Under the pieces are notes generated by a model. It was not told the DNA's origin, did not search any database, and was given only the letters and a program-made list of their open reading frames with translations. Source: UBA1351 sp963677625 (GTDB lineage Bacteria; Bacillota; Clostridia; Lachnospirales; Vallitaleaceae). Taken from it: 64,000 nucleotides of DNA. The stretch spans positions 591,815-655,814 of the forward strand of contig CAXXSW010000004.1 in assembly GCA_963677625.2 (NCBI GenBank), read 5' to 3'. Position 1 is the stretch's first letter. Every line of letters starts with the position of its first letter. This document shows positions 17,297 through 26,568 of the stretch, in pieces. The translations under genes and the position numbers were made by a program.

Positions 17297-19804
17297 TTAG
17301 TTCATTTCCAACAATTCAATATCATGCATCCAGTCCCAGAAAGTAGTAATATCTGGAGTTACTGTATCAAGATTAACTCTCTCAGTTGAGAAAATTATAC
17401 AATTCTGACGTTGGTAAATAGGAACTTCAACAGCCCAATCGATAATTAAGTCAAGAGCAGCTTTATAAGCAGCTTTTCTGTAAGCTTGATCATCAGATTT
17501 ACGAGCATCCATAATCAACTTGTCAAGGTCAGGGTCAGCTATATGATAATGGTTTGAATGAGTTGAGTTATCTGAATGATAAATTTGGTACATATCTGGG
17601 TCAATTGTAGCTCCCCAAGCAGCACACCAAAACTCTTGTGTCTCAGCATCTAACTTATCCCAAAGGACATTTGTATCAGATGGGTCATCAAGAATAATTG
17701 AGAAGCCAATACCTTCAAGCGCTTCCTTAAACATTGTTGCAATCGTAAAGGATGGGTGATCTCCTGATCCACCACCTGGAACGATAATTTCGTACTCAAG
17801 TTTAGCACCTTCTGGAGCTGCAGTGAACTCACCTGCTGCTTCGTCATAAGTATAGCCTGCTGCAATAAAGTAATCAATGGCTGTTGCAATAGCTGCATCG
17901 TACTTAGCTTCAGCATCCATATCTGATGTATAAATTGGATTACCATCTTTATCTTCAGAAAATGCAACTTTATATCCTTCATCAGACTTTTGTGGTGCAG
18001 CCCATGAAGTGTTAGACATTGGATAGTTAATAACTGATGCTCTCTCGCCGTAATATGAATCGATTGAGAAATCTCTATAAACTGAAAGTATAGTTGCAAA
18101 ACCTTTACGAAGAGCTTTTGACTCATCACTGGCAGGTTGTCCACCTACATTTACTGTATTAGCATTAATACCAATATATCCATAGCCGAGATTATCAACA
18201 GTATTCGTTGTGATAACATCACCAGTAACTTCACCATTGGAATTATAAGTCTTGATTTCTTCAACTGCAGCCGTACCAAATGAAGGGTCTGTAACATCAA
18301 TAGTTCCAGTACCTATACCTGAAATCTTATCATTGTCAGCACTTTCTTTAAGTTGAAGGTAATTAGTCTTAGGCATTCCTTTATAGTAATTTTCATTTGC
18401 TTCGTAATAGATAACTTTGTTTTCATACTTGATAAATTTATATGGACCAGCACCCACTGGAGCATTAGTCTTAGCTTTCACCGCAGAAAGATCACCATAT
18501 GGAAAACCAAATTGATTGTTTTCATAGTCATACATGCTTACATCACCGTAGTAATGAAGAGGTGCAACTTGAACACCTAATTTATAGATGGCTGCTGCAT
18601 CAAATCCGTCAAGCGTCACTTCAACAGTCACGTCATCGAGTTTCTTAATACCTGCTATATTAGGAACTCCACCTTCGCCCATTGACTCATCTTTTGAACC
18701 AATTTCAGCGATAAATCTATCTTTTGCCACTATGTCAGGAGTTACATCATTAGGTGACTCATTAGCTGCTACATATGCAGCAATTGTGCCATATGCTGCA
18801 ACGACTTCATTAAAGTAGTCTTCAACAGTTGGTGTTTGACCATTAGCAATATCAAATTGTGTCTCTGTAATTGCTGTTGTCAAGACTAATGTGTCAGGAT
18901 CCACAGTACCAAATCCCCATAAAGCCATACCTGCTGCAACTTTCTTACCTTCGTCATCAGCAGCCTCTTCAGCTGGGTAACCTGCATAATCTGGATATAA
19001 GGAAGCATAATTAGCATAACAATAATCTACAATAGATTGAACGTCTTTCATCCATTCTTCGTTTGTGATATTCCACATAGCCTCTTGAATTTCAGGAGTA
19101 AATGAATCAGCATCAGTAGGAACATAATCAGGACCTGCTGTAGCGATTTCATCATACATAGCTTTATACTTGTCATAAACTTCTGAAGAAGTTTGTGTAC
19201 GGTAGTCTTGCATACCTACAATCGGCGCTGAATAAAGTGTTGACGAACCATCATAAGAAGGATCAGAAAGTGCATAGTAAGAAAAGATAATGTCATCTGC
19301 ATCCATAACTTCACCGTCACTGAACTTTACATCATCTCTGATTGTCCAAGTATAAACTGTTTGGTCAGCTGCTTCATCATAATTTACATCAATGTTAGCA
19401 ATACCGGTGTATAGGTAGTCATTCCCGTTGTATGGAACTGTTTCCCCTTCAATAGCGTTGTAAACGATACCACCAGCTCTGTCAGTTGTTAATAACGCAA
19501 CTTGTGTTAAGGACACAGCATCTTGGTCATAACCAGTATCAGCAAAAAATGGGCTGAACTTAGAAGAAAATGCTGAATAACCAGCTACGAGTGGTGTCGA
19601 GCCCGCCTCTTCAGTAGGTTCTTCAACAACAGGATCATCTGTCGCCTCTTCAGCTGTTTCATCAGTAGCTTCTTCACTTGTTTCTTGAGTATCAGTTGCT
19701 TCTTCTTTTTTTTCTTCATCTTTACCGCAAGCGGAAAATAACCCGAGAGCCATTGTCAAGATAAGAACCAAACTAAGATACTTGAATAAATTTGTTTTCC
19801 TCAT
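17297..19804 (-). CDS. Peptide ABC transporter substrate-binding lipoprotein (large OppA/DppA type)
   Basis: Extracellular binding protein of 835 residues that delivers peptides to the permeases. The signal peptide MRKTNLFKYLSLVLILTMAL ends in the lipobox FSAC (lipidated Cys at about 26), followed by a Glu/Thr-rich linker. The SBP_bac_5 fold begins near residue 68; KFSDGEVMDADDIIFSY and NAPVGAGPYKF are typical motifs. Family members are usually about 540 residues, so there are large insertions, one around residues 190-330 (rich in Asp, Tyr and Ala). AAAAGGTGAT precedes ATG. First gene of the transporter operon. Confidence 0.92.
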   Translation of the reverse strand: MRKTNLFKYLSLVLILTMALGLFSACGKDEEKKEEATDTQETSEEATDETAEEATDDPVVEEPTEEAGSTPLVAGYSAFSSKFSPFFADTGYDQDAVSLTQVALLTTDRAGGIVYNAIEGETVPYNGNDYLYTGIANIDVNYDEAADQTVYTWTIRDDVKFSDGEVMDADDIIFSYYALSDPSYDGSSTLYSAPIVGMQDYRTQTSSEVYDKYKAMYDEIATAGPDYVPTDADSFTPEIQEAMWNITNEEWMKDVQSIVDYCYANYASLYPDYAGYPAEEAADDEGKKVAAGMALWGFGTVDPDTLVLTTAITETQFDIANGQTPTVEDYFNEVVAAYGTIAAYVAANESPNDVTPDIVAKDRFIAEIGSKDESMGEGGVPNIAGIKKLDDVTVEVTLDGFDAAAIYKLGVQVAPLHYYGDVSMYDYENNQFGFPYGDLSAVKAKTNAPVGAGPYKFIKYENKVIYYEANENYYKGMPKTNYLQLKESADNDKISGIGTGTIDVTDPSFGTAAVEEIKTYNSNGEVTGDVITTNTVDNLGYGYIGINANTVNVGGQPASDESKALRKGFATILSVYRDFSIDSYYGERASVINYPMSNTSWAAPQKSDEGYKVAFSEDKDGNPIYTSDMDAEAKYDAAIATAIDYFIAAGYTYDEAAGEFTAAPEGAKLEYEIIVPGGGSGDHPSFTIATMFKEALEGIGFSIILDDPSDTNVLWDKLDAETQEFWCAAWGATIDPDMYQIYHSDNSTHSNHYHIADPDLDKLIMDARKSDDQAYRKAAYKAALDLIIDWAVEVPIYQRQNCIIFSTERVNLDTVTPDITTFWDWMHDIELLEMN

Positions 19805-20164
19805 ATCACCTTTTGTATGAACTTGGAAGTTTTATACATACTTTCCTTTCTCTTTTTTATACTTGTTTCCTTTTTCAAAACACCAATTAGTATCTCAGAA
19901 AAAAGATAACTCTATGATGACTTCCGCGAGCTCTATATAGTGCTCCATCACAGTACCTATCCCCATAATGATATGGAAAAGCCTTGTCTCTCCCTAGCAA
20001 GTCTATCAAAGACAAGGGCTTACATACGTATTATTATATCATTACATAGGTGACATTTCCATAACTTTTTATTTAAAGCTATATAACTTAAGGCCTCCTA
20101 TGTTTGATACTGATAGATAATAAATTAACTAGCCTATATATTTTGATTATCAAAATATATGATA

Positions 20165-20200
20165 AAAAGGAGACTGTTGCCAAGCAACAATCTCCCCTTT
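20165..20200 (-). terminator. Terminator of the truncated second binding-protein gene
   Basis: Long imperfect stem (AAGGAGA.TGTTGC with GCAACA.TCTCC.CTT) followed on the minus strand by CTCCTTTTT; placed just past the stop at 20215. Confidence 0.8.
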
Positions 20201-20214
20201 GAGATCTTCTAATA

Positions 20215-20780
20215 CTATTCAACTATATCAGCTGTTGAAAAGTCAACTGTACCAAGTACTGATCTATCCCAACCAACAATCTTATCAGATGCAAGCATTG
20301 TATCTGTATAATGGTATACAGGGACGATAGGCATGTCATTCATTAACATTTCTTGAGCTTCATATAAGTAATCAAAATGTTCTTGGCCACGTGCTTGAAT
20401 AGCATTTGCTAAAAGAGCATCATACTCATCATTAGCATAGTTAGCGTCATTTGATGTATTTTCTGTAGTAAAGATACTTAATAGACCCATTGGATCCATA
20501 AAGTCTGTTAACCAACCACCACGGGAAACTTCAAAGTCTCCAACTTTACGAGTGTCTTGGAATACGGCCCACTCTTGGTTTTCAAGTTTAGCATTGATAC
20601 CAAGGTTGTTTTTCCACATTTCTTGAACAAGTTCAGCTACCTTTTGGTGACCTTCTGATGTATTATAAAGAAGTGTGAACTCAGGGAAACCTTCTCCACC
20701 TGGGTATCCAGCTGCAGCCAACAATTCTTGTGCTTCAGCTACTTTAGAGTCATCTGTTGCAACTCCATAAGTACCTGGCC
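20215..20780 (-). CDS. Second peptide-binding protein, C-terminal part only, cut at the contig join
   Basis: Only the last roughly 187 residues of an SBP_bac_5 peptide-binding protein remain. The frame reads PGTYGVATDDSKVAEAQELL at its upstream end and GFPEFTLLYN, NLGINAKLENQEW and MNDMPIVPVYHY further on, all typical of the OppA C-terminal lobe. Codon use and base composition match the Clostridia part. Upstream the reading frame ends abruptly at the join with rnfB, where it meets a stop that belongs to the other genome. The full gene is not in this window. It would be a second binding protein placed ahead of the transporter operon. Confidence 0.85.
20774..20780. other. Join between two unrelated genomes
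   Basis: To the left the DNA is AT-rich clostridial, to the right GC-richer Desulfobacter-like. A peptide-binding protein gene and rnfB, both on the minus strand but in different frames, are each cut here. About five bases (CCTGG on the plus strand) could belong to either side, a microhomology that fits assembly or chimera formation. Confidence 0.9.
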
Positions 20781-21907
20781 ATCAAAGAACCCAAGCCGAA
20801 ATCGGTACCGAACCGAAGATGGTTGAATGCGTTGATCCCAAGATCGAGAATGGTCTGAATTTCCCAATCCAGAATTTTCTTGGGCAGACGATATTCAGGA
20901 ATACCGTACCGCAGCATACCACCCAATTTGGGCATGGCTTCAAAAATGCTGACCTTGTAACCGATGCGGCGCAGAAAATATGCGGCAGACAGACCACCTG
21001 GGCCACCACCGATAACCGCCACCTTCATGCCGTTTTCAGGTGCGCAGGGGATTGGGATTTTATTTCCGGAATTCATCTCGTAATCGGCCACAAAACGTTT
21101 GAGCTGATTGATGGAGACCGGTTCATCTTCTACACCTCTTCTGCACTCGTTTTCACAAGGATGGGGGCAAACACGGCCACAGGCAAGGGGCAAGGGATTG
21201 CGCATGCGAATGGTCTGAACCGCTTCGGCATATTTGCCTGCTTTAAGCTGGCTGATATACTGGGGAATATTAATTTCAGCAGGGCATGTCTGGGCACACG
21301 GTGCCAAGGGATCATGCTTCTGGTTGAATTTCATCAATTTTTCAGTCAGGGTTTTAACTTCAATAATATCTTTGGGGCAGGCTTTCTGGCAGGCACCGCA
21401 ACCAACGCATTTATCGTCATCCACAACGGGATGACCATTGGCACCCATTTCAAGGGCGCCGAACGCGCACGCTTTGACACAGTCACCAAGACCGATGCAG
21501 CCAACCGTACAAACCCTGTGTCCGCCATAAATAACATCCATGGCCTTACAGGAGGATACGCCCATATAGTGGTATTTATCAGCAGCCCGGTTTCCGCCCT
21601 CACACATATTGTAAGACAGGGGAGCCTCAGCCGCGCCCGCATCAACGCCCATGATTATGGAGACGGCTTCAACGCCTTCCTTGGAGTTGACGATGCAAAG
21701 GCTCGGGGACTCTTTGCCTGATACGATGGCTTCAGCCGCAGCAGAACAACCCGCATATCCGCAGCCGCCGCAGTTGGCACCTGCAAGATTGTTCTCTACC
21801 TGTGCGATTCTGGGGTCTTCATACACATAAAAGACTTTGGAAGCAAGACTGAGCACTATGCCGCATGTTGCGCCAATGCCCAGCATTAGCAGTATAGCTG
21901 GAATCAT
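20781..21907 (-). CDS. rnfB: RnfB, fused to a glutamate synthase small-subunit-like domain, 3' end missing
   Basis: Electron-transfer subunit of the Rnf complex, taking electrons from ferredoxin. The N-terminal membrane anchor (1-25) precedes the CGGCGYAGC Fe-S domain (about 46-54); a 4Fe-4S module CVGCGACQKACPKDIIEV and a second Cys set (CIGLGDCVKAC) follow. Unlike classical RnfB, the protein continues into a GltD-like flavoprotein: CAQTCPAEINIPQYI, CGRVCPHPCENECRRG and the dinucleotide-binding loop GGGPGGLSAAYFLRR. The frame is cut at the contig join after about 375 residues; the last residues coded there (RYLWSCNR) come from foreign DNA. AAGGTG precedes ATG. Last gene of the rnfCDGEAB order. 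Confidence 0.92.
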
Positions 21908-21938
21908 AGAATCACCTTATATTATATTTTGTGTTAAA

Positions 21939-22514
21939 CTAAACCATGCCTCTGAAAACGGTGAAGATCAGTGCGATCATACCCGCAGTCATAAGACCAA
22001 TGGAGGTATCCTGTAAAGGTTTGGGTACCCGTGCAAGGATAACCCGTTCCCTGACGCCGGCGAACAAAATCAGCGCAAGGCCGAAACCTGCGGCGTAGGA
22101 AAAAGAGGATACCAGTGCCTCAATAAAGGTGTACTCTTCCTTAATGTTGATCAAACACACGCCCATAACCGCGCAGTTGGTTGTGATCAGTGGAAGAAAG
22201 ATACCAAGACCCGCATAGAGTCCGGGGATACTCTTTTTTAAGAACATTTCCACAAACTGGACCAGAGACGCAATAACCAGAATAAAGGAAACAGTCTGCA
22301 AAAATTCCACATGAAGGGCTTTGAGCAGGTATGTATTGACAAGCCAGGTTATCATGCCTGCCATGACCAGTACAAAGATAACGGCCATGCCCATACCGGC
22401 CGCAGTCTCCATTTTCTTGGAGGTGCCGAGGAAAGGACAGTTACCTAAGAATTGAGCAAGAAGAATATTGTTAATAAAAATACAGCTGATTGCCAGGACA
22501 AATAGATCACCCAT
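21939..22514 (-). CDS. rnfA: RnfA, integral membrane subunit of the Rnf complex
   Basis: 191 residues, six predicted membrane spans, homologous to RnfE. The signature FLGNCPFLGTSKK and the ITTNCAVMG stretch mid-protein carry the conserved cysteines now known to hold a membrane-embedded Fe-S centre between RnfA and RnfE. AAGGAG precedes ATG. Between rnfE and rnfB. Confidence 0.97.
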   Translation of the reverse strand: MGDLFVLAISCIFINNILLAQFLGNCPFLGTSKKMETAAGMGMAVIFVLVMAGMITWLVNTYLLKALHVEFLQTVSFILVIASLVQFVEMFLKKSIPGLYAGLGIFLPLITTNCAVMGVCLINIKEEYTFIEALVSSFSYAAGFGLALILFAGVRERVILARVPKPLQDTSIGLMTAGMIALIFTVFRGMV

Positions 22515-22531
22515 GTTAATATCTCCTTACC

Positions 22532-23140
22532 TTATTTTTTCCCGATGATGTTCATCAGGCAGAGCATCATGCCCAAGCCGATAAACGCACCGGGTGCTTC
22601 AACCATGAAATGAAAAGGAATATATCCATGCCCGATTTCAAAAAGCGGTGTGCCGCCCCAAACCGTCAGTGTTCCGGCGCCGATAAGCTCGCGGACCGCA
22701 CCAAGGGAGGCCAGTGCCATCGTAAATCCCAGTCCCATGCCAAGGCCGTCAGCGGCCGAAGGCAACACGGTGTTTTTACCGGCAAAGGCTTCCGCCCGGC
22801 CAAGTACGACACAGTTTACAACGATTAGAGGAATGAAAATACCCAGTTTCAGGAACAGTTCATACATATATGCCTGCATCATGAATTCCACGATGGTTAC
22901 AAAGGTGGCAATGATGACGATGTAACAGGCAATTCTAACCTTTGAGGGGATTATATTTCTAAGCAGGGAAACCAAAATGTTCGAGAACAAAAGGACAAAG
23001 GTGGTTGCTATACCCATGCCGATACCGTTTTCACATGTCTTTGTGACGGCAAGCGCCGGGCAAAGCCCAAGGACCAGGCGGAACAGAGGAATCTCAGCCC
23101 AGAGTCCTTTTGAAAATTCTTTTACCAGGGATTGTGCCAT
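22532..23140 (-). CDS. rnfE: RnfE, integral membrane subunit of the Rnf complex
   Basis: 202 residues, six membrane spans. LVLGLCPALAVT (about 24-35) and PLIVVNCVVLGRAEAFA (about 105-121) are the paired Cys-containing motifs that face those of RnfA. AGGAGAG precedes ATG; the gap to rnfA is 17 bp. Ordinary length. Confidence 0.97.
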   Translation of the reverse strand: MAQSLVKEFSKGLWAEIPLFRLVLGLCPALAVTKTCENGIGMGIATTFVLLFSNILVSLLRNIIPSKVRIACYIVIIATFVTIVEFMMQAYMYELFLKLGIFIPLIVVNCVVLGRAEAFAGKNTVLPSAADGLGMGLGFTMALASLGAVRELIGAGTLTVWGGTPLFEIGHGYIPFHFMVEAPGAFIGLGMMLCLMNIIGKK

Positions 23141-23164
23141 AATTATCTCTCCTGAATGACCTTA

Positions 23165-23746
23165 TTAATTCATCTGTTTAACGATTTCAGGTTTCAGCTT
23201 CTTATATAGCGCCTGGGCTGCGACTGCGGCCTGGCTGACGCCGATTGAAGTTACCGTGGCCCCGGACATTGCATCAATAGCACCGCCCTGGGCCTTTATT
23301 CCGAAGTTGGATGTCATGGACATCCCGCCAAACTGATCAACAAAGGAAAGGTCCTCTTTGGCCCTGGAGCCGATGCCCGGTGTCTCGGAATGTGTCGTTA
23401 CACGGACAGCAATGATTTCATCCGACTCAAGGTCAACCCCGAGCATCAAACCAATCGGACCGCCGAATCCTGTGCCCTTGGCTTCAAAGGCAACAGCTTT
23501 CTGGGAATCCCCCAGAATTGCGGGAAAGATTTGAAGCTCTGCATCGTCGGCTTTAACGTTAAACCGTTCCTTGATGGGGTCATTGGTGGCATCGGCAAAA
23601 ATTGCCTTGATGGCAGGCGCCTTCTGAAATTTCAATACCTGCTCTTCAATCTGGGGTGCCGTTTTTACCTTAACAGCTGCAAGAAGGCCGCCGGACACTG
23701 CCGTAAGAACGGTCAGTACCACAACCATACTAATCATCTCACGCAT
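23165..23746 (-). CDS. rnfG: RnfG, FMN-binding subunit of the Rnf complex
   Basis: 193 residues with one N-terminal membrane anchor (MISMVVVLTVLTAVSGGLLA) and a periplasmic FMN-binding domain. The covalent FMN site is the Thr of SGATVTS (about residue 163), and HSETPGIGSRA is the second family motif. Its ATG overlaps the repaired rnfD frame (rnfD TGA at 23739-23741). Confidence 0.96.
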   Translation of the reverse strand: MREMISMVVVLTVLTAVSGGLLAAVKVKTAPQIEEQVLKFQKAPAIKAIFADATNDPIKERFNVKADDAELQIFPAILGDSQKAVAFEAKGTGFGGPIGLMLGVDLESDEIIAVRVTTHSETPGIGSRAKEDLSFVDQFGGMSMTSNFGIKAQGGAIDAMSGATVTSIGVSQAAVAAQALYKKLKPEIVKQMN

Positions 23747-24703
23747 GGGTTACCCCCTTTCCAAGGGCTTTAGGTTTAATAAGATCAATCAGCGGATTAA
23801 CAAGGTTGATCAGCAGAATGGCCAGAACCGTACCGTCGGGGTAGATGCCGATGTTACGGACCAGGATGACCATGAAACCGCCCAAAAGTCATAAATCAGC
23901 ATGGGAATACGATTTACCGGAGATGATGAATTTTCCACAGCCAGGAAAAAGGCGCCGATCAGCGTATATCCTGAAAACAGATGGAACAGGGCAGGTGCAA
24001 AGGTATCCGGATGCAGCAGGTGGAAAATGGTCGCAGTTATTATAATGCCTGCGAGGAACGACACCACGATTTCCCACCGGGTATAACCCCTGAGCATCAG
24101 ATAGATGCCGCCGACGATGATCCCAAGCCCGAAGGTGGAACCGATACCGCCAACTTCTTTACCCATGAGCAGGTCGCTGATGGGGAATGACGCCAGAGCG
24201 GATGTACCCTGGGATTTCAAGGCAACCAGGGGCGCAAGGGCCGTAAAGTCAAACTGGTAAGATACATACGCAGTGTCAAAATCCATGAAGGCCGGCCAGG
24301 ACATCGTGAGAATGGCGATACCGATAAGGGTCGGGTTGAATGGATTGCCGCCGGTGCCGCCGAATACGAATTTACCTAGGACTACGGCAAGAAAGGTGCC
24401 GATGATCACAACCCACCAGGGCATCGTCGCCGGAACCATCATGCCGAAAAGAAGTCCGATAACGGCTGATTCCATATTGCCGATGGCGATTTTCTGTTTG
24501 GAGATGACCGACAGGAGCACTTCCCAGAGCATGGCTGAGGACGCGGCAAGTGTCAGTACCCCCAGGGCGGGTGCGCCAAAATGCAAAATCCCGAAAAGCG
24601 CAGCCGGAATAAGAGCGATAATATAATTCAGATTCTGTTGAAACAGGCTGTCTCCGTTATGCCAGAAAGGGGCATGGGAAACGATCAATTTAGTATTTGT
24701 CAT
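23739..24703 (-). pseudogene. rnfD: RnfD, membrane subunit, with a frameshift near the 3' end
   Basis: Membrane subunit of Rnf with about nine spans. ATG 24703 follows GGGAG and gives MTNTKLIVSH. The frame is normal until NRIPMLIYDF (about base 23,890); there one base is missing, most simply a T in the run TTTTGGG, and translation would stop at 23810. Adding one base restores the standard RnfD ending (GGFMVILVRNIGIYPDGTVL...LINLVNPLIDLIKP), which ends at TGA 23739-23741 overlapping rnfG. The rest of the operon is intact, so a sequencing or assembly error is as likely as a real mutation. FMN sites of RnfD are not sharply recognisable. Confidence 0.85.
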
Positions 24704-24719
24704 TGGCTTTCTCCCATCT

Positions 24720-25991
24720 TCAAGCATTTTCACGGAGGGTCAACAGTTCATGCTTACCCAGGCGGATATACTGATACAAAGGAATCCTGGCTCTGCATAC
24801 ATACGCGCAGAGTCCGCATTCAATGCAGGATTCCAGATCGAATCTGTCCGCAGCCTCTTCATAAAGGTTTGCTTCAAGAAACCTTACCAGCAGGTTCACG
24901 GGGACATTGGCCGGACAGATGCGAACACATTCACCGCAGTTGACGCAGGCATTGTCCGAAAGTTCCGCGACAACATCCCTGTCCTGTACAATGATTGTAT
25001 CCATATCCGGACCCACCGGGTGATGAACCGTATAGGTCGCTGAACCGCGCATGGGGCCGCCGATGATGATCCGGTCCCGGTCATTGATCTGAACATTATA
25101 ACAGGCGAAAAGTTTGCTGATGGGTGTGCCGATGGTGGCTTTGACCCGGTATTTTTGTCCGCCTTTGTCAATCAATGTAATGACCTTGTCAAACACCGGA
25201 GCACCTGCTTCAAACGTGCGGGCAAGGGAGACAAGGGCCTCGGGGCGTATAAAACAAACCCCCAGATCTTCAGGCGTCTGGCCTGCAAGCAGCACTTTGC
25301 CGAAATGATCTTTCATGACCATGGCCGGCAGATTGGATGGGTATGTATTAGATGTTCTGAATACATTAAACCCATCAAGATCCACCTGGGCCGAAAGATT
25401 TTCAGGCATGGTGATGCAGAACCGGTCGACCCGGGTCATGCTCTTGAGGATTTTGGCGCCTTGAACCATCAGGCCTGCATATGCGTTGCAGACAAATTGA
25501 CAGGTATCACACAGGATGTCTGTATCCGCGCCTGTCACAACAATGGTTCTGATATCATACTTGGGGTCTGTCAGGGTTGAAACGGGCAGTGCCCCGGGAA
25601 GTTGTTCCAGATAATCAGCAGCAGACTCAATCGTTTCTTGCAGATCAATCTGAGCCAGTTGATCATCGCCTTTGAGCGATGGGTCAGACTTGATCGTGAT
25701 ATAGGTTGCTGTGTTGCCGAAATCATCGGAGTAGGAATCAAATCCCTTGATCGTACCTGCGACAGGAGATAAAACATAAGAGATGCTGTCATCGTAAAGT
25801 GTTAATTTTTGCCCTTTTTTGACAGCATCGCCCGGGCTGATCAAAGCCTTTTTTGCCGAGTCGATTTCTTCGGGCAAAAGAAGGATAAGACTGCCAGGAA
25901 TTGCAATCTCATCAGTGGATTGCAGAGACGTATCGAGCAGATCATACGTCAGCCTGGGTTTGGATAGAGCGAAAAGAGATCGTTTAATCAT
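24720..25991 (-). CDS. rnfC: RnfC, NADH-site subunit of the Rnf complex
   Basis: 423 residues, peripheral cytoplasmic subunit carrying NADH, FMN and two 4Fe-4S clusters. The C-terminal clusters are CVNCGECVRICPANVPVNL and CIECGLCAYVCRARIPL. The N-terminal part contains a biotinyl-lipoyl-like fold with GDAVKKGQKLTLYD and VAGTIKGFD. The nucleotide-binding region is less sharply conserved than in shorter-lived homologues, as expected for this subfamily. AAGGA precedes ATG. Gene order cytochrome-rnfC-D-G-E-A-B is that of sulfate reducers. Confidence 0.93.
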   Translation of the reverse strand: MIKRSLFALSKPRLTYDLLDTSLQSTDEIAIPGSLILLLPEEIDSAKKALISPGDAVKKGQKLTLYDDSISYVLSPVAGTIKGFDSYSDDFGNTATYITIKSDPSLKGDDQLAQIDLQETIESAADYLEQLPGALPVSTLTDPKYDIRTIVVTGADTDILCDTCQFVCNAYAGLMVQGAKILKSMTRVDRFCITMPENLSAQVDLDGFNVFRTSNTYPSNLPAMVMKDHFGKVLLAGQTPEDLGVCFIRPEALVSLARTFEAGAPVFDKVITLIDKGGQKYRVKATIGTPISKLFACYNVQINDRDRIIIGGPMRGSATYTVHHPVGPDMDTIIVQDRDVVAELSDNACVNCGECVRICPANVPVNLLVRFLEANLYEEAADRFDLESCIECGLCAYVCRARIPLYQYIRLGKHELLTLRENA

Positions 25992-26069
25992 AATTAGTCC
26001 TTAAGTGTTGTAAAAATCTTAAGCCAAGCCTTAAACTTAATCAGGGCATTGTCCGTCATCCTGAAAAAA

Positions 26070-26438
26070 TTAATTCGCATGACATGCATTACATTCTACC
26101 GGACCCGCACCATAATCTTCATGGCATCCCTTGCACTGGGCGTGGAATGCGTCAGCCCTTGAAGGCATGTCTTCGTCACCGGTTTCCTCATGGCACTCGC
26201 TGCAGTTGTAGGTCTCGTCGCCATCTGCTAAATTGTGATGGCAGTCCAGACAATCTAAAGAATAATCGTCTGTGTGCATGAGGTGGGTGAATAAAACTTT
26301 GCCTGCTTTGTTCTGAAACATCAGTCTGACTGGATTGTCAGGAACAGGTGGGGAAAAGGACGCGTAACATACAATCCCTGTGACTAAAAGAACGATCATG
26401 ATCCATACAGCTATTTTCAGGTCGCGTTGTGATGTCAT
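26070..26438 (-). CDS. Tetrahaem cytochrome c (c3/c7 type) leading the rnf operon
   Basis: 122 residues with an N-terminal membrane anchor or signal (IAVWIMIVLLVTGIVCYASF) and four CxxCH haem sites: CLDCH, CSECH, CKGCH and CNACH. Extra His residues upstream (FTHLMH, CHH) can serve as sixth ligands, as in class III cytochromes. It is periplasmic, possibly membrane-tethered. A multihaem cytochrome placed first in the rnf operon is a known feature of sulfate reducers and of methanogens with Rnf, where it links Rnf to periplasmic or membrane electron carriers; its partner here is inferred from position. Confidence 0.9.
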   Translation of the reverse strand: MTSQRDLKIAVWIMIVLLVTGIVCYASFSPPVPDNPVRLMFQNKAGKVLFTHLMHTDDYSLDCLDCHHNLADGDETYNCSECHEETGDEDMPSRADAFHAQCKGCHEDYGAGPVECNACHAN

Positions 26439-26497
26439 AATTCTTCTCTCAATGTTTTAGGGGTTAGAGGTTATCGACGAACCCACAACTGGAAGCG

Positions 26498-26526
26498 TAT
26501 ATAGTATATTGACTTTAGATTTACAA
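26498..26526 (-). promoter_or_regulatory. Candidate promoter of the cytochrome-rnf operon
   Basis: On the minus strand TTGTAA (26521-26526) and TATATA (26498-26503) with 17-bp spacing, 60 bp before the cytochrome start. Confidence 0.45.
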
Positions 26527-26568
26527 GGAAAAAGTGGGGGATTTTTATTTATTACAATGGTGCAATTT

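Noticed and set aside
20819..21721. Long plus-strand open frame across rnfB (300 codons)
   Set aside because: It is the antisense shadow of a clearly real rnfB; no ribosome site, and the composition reflects the GC-rich codon use of the other strand.
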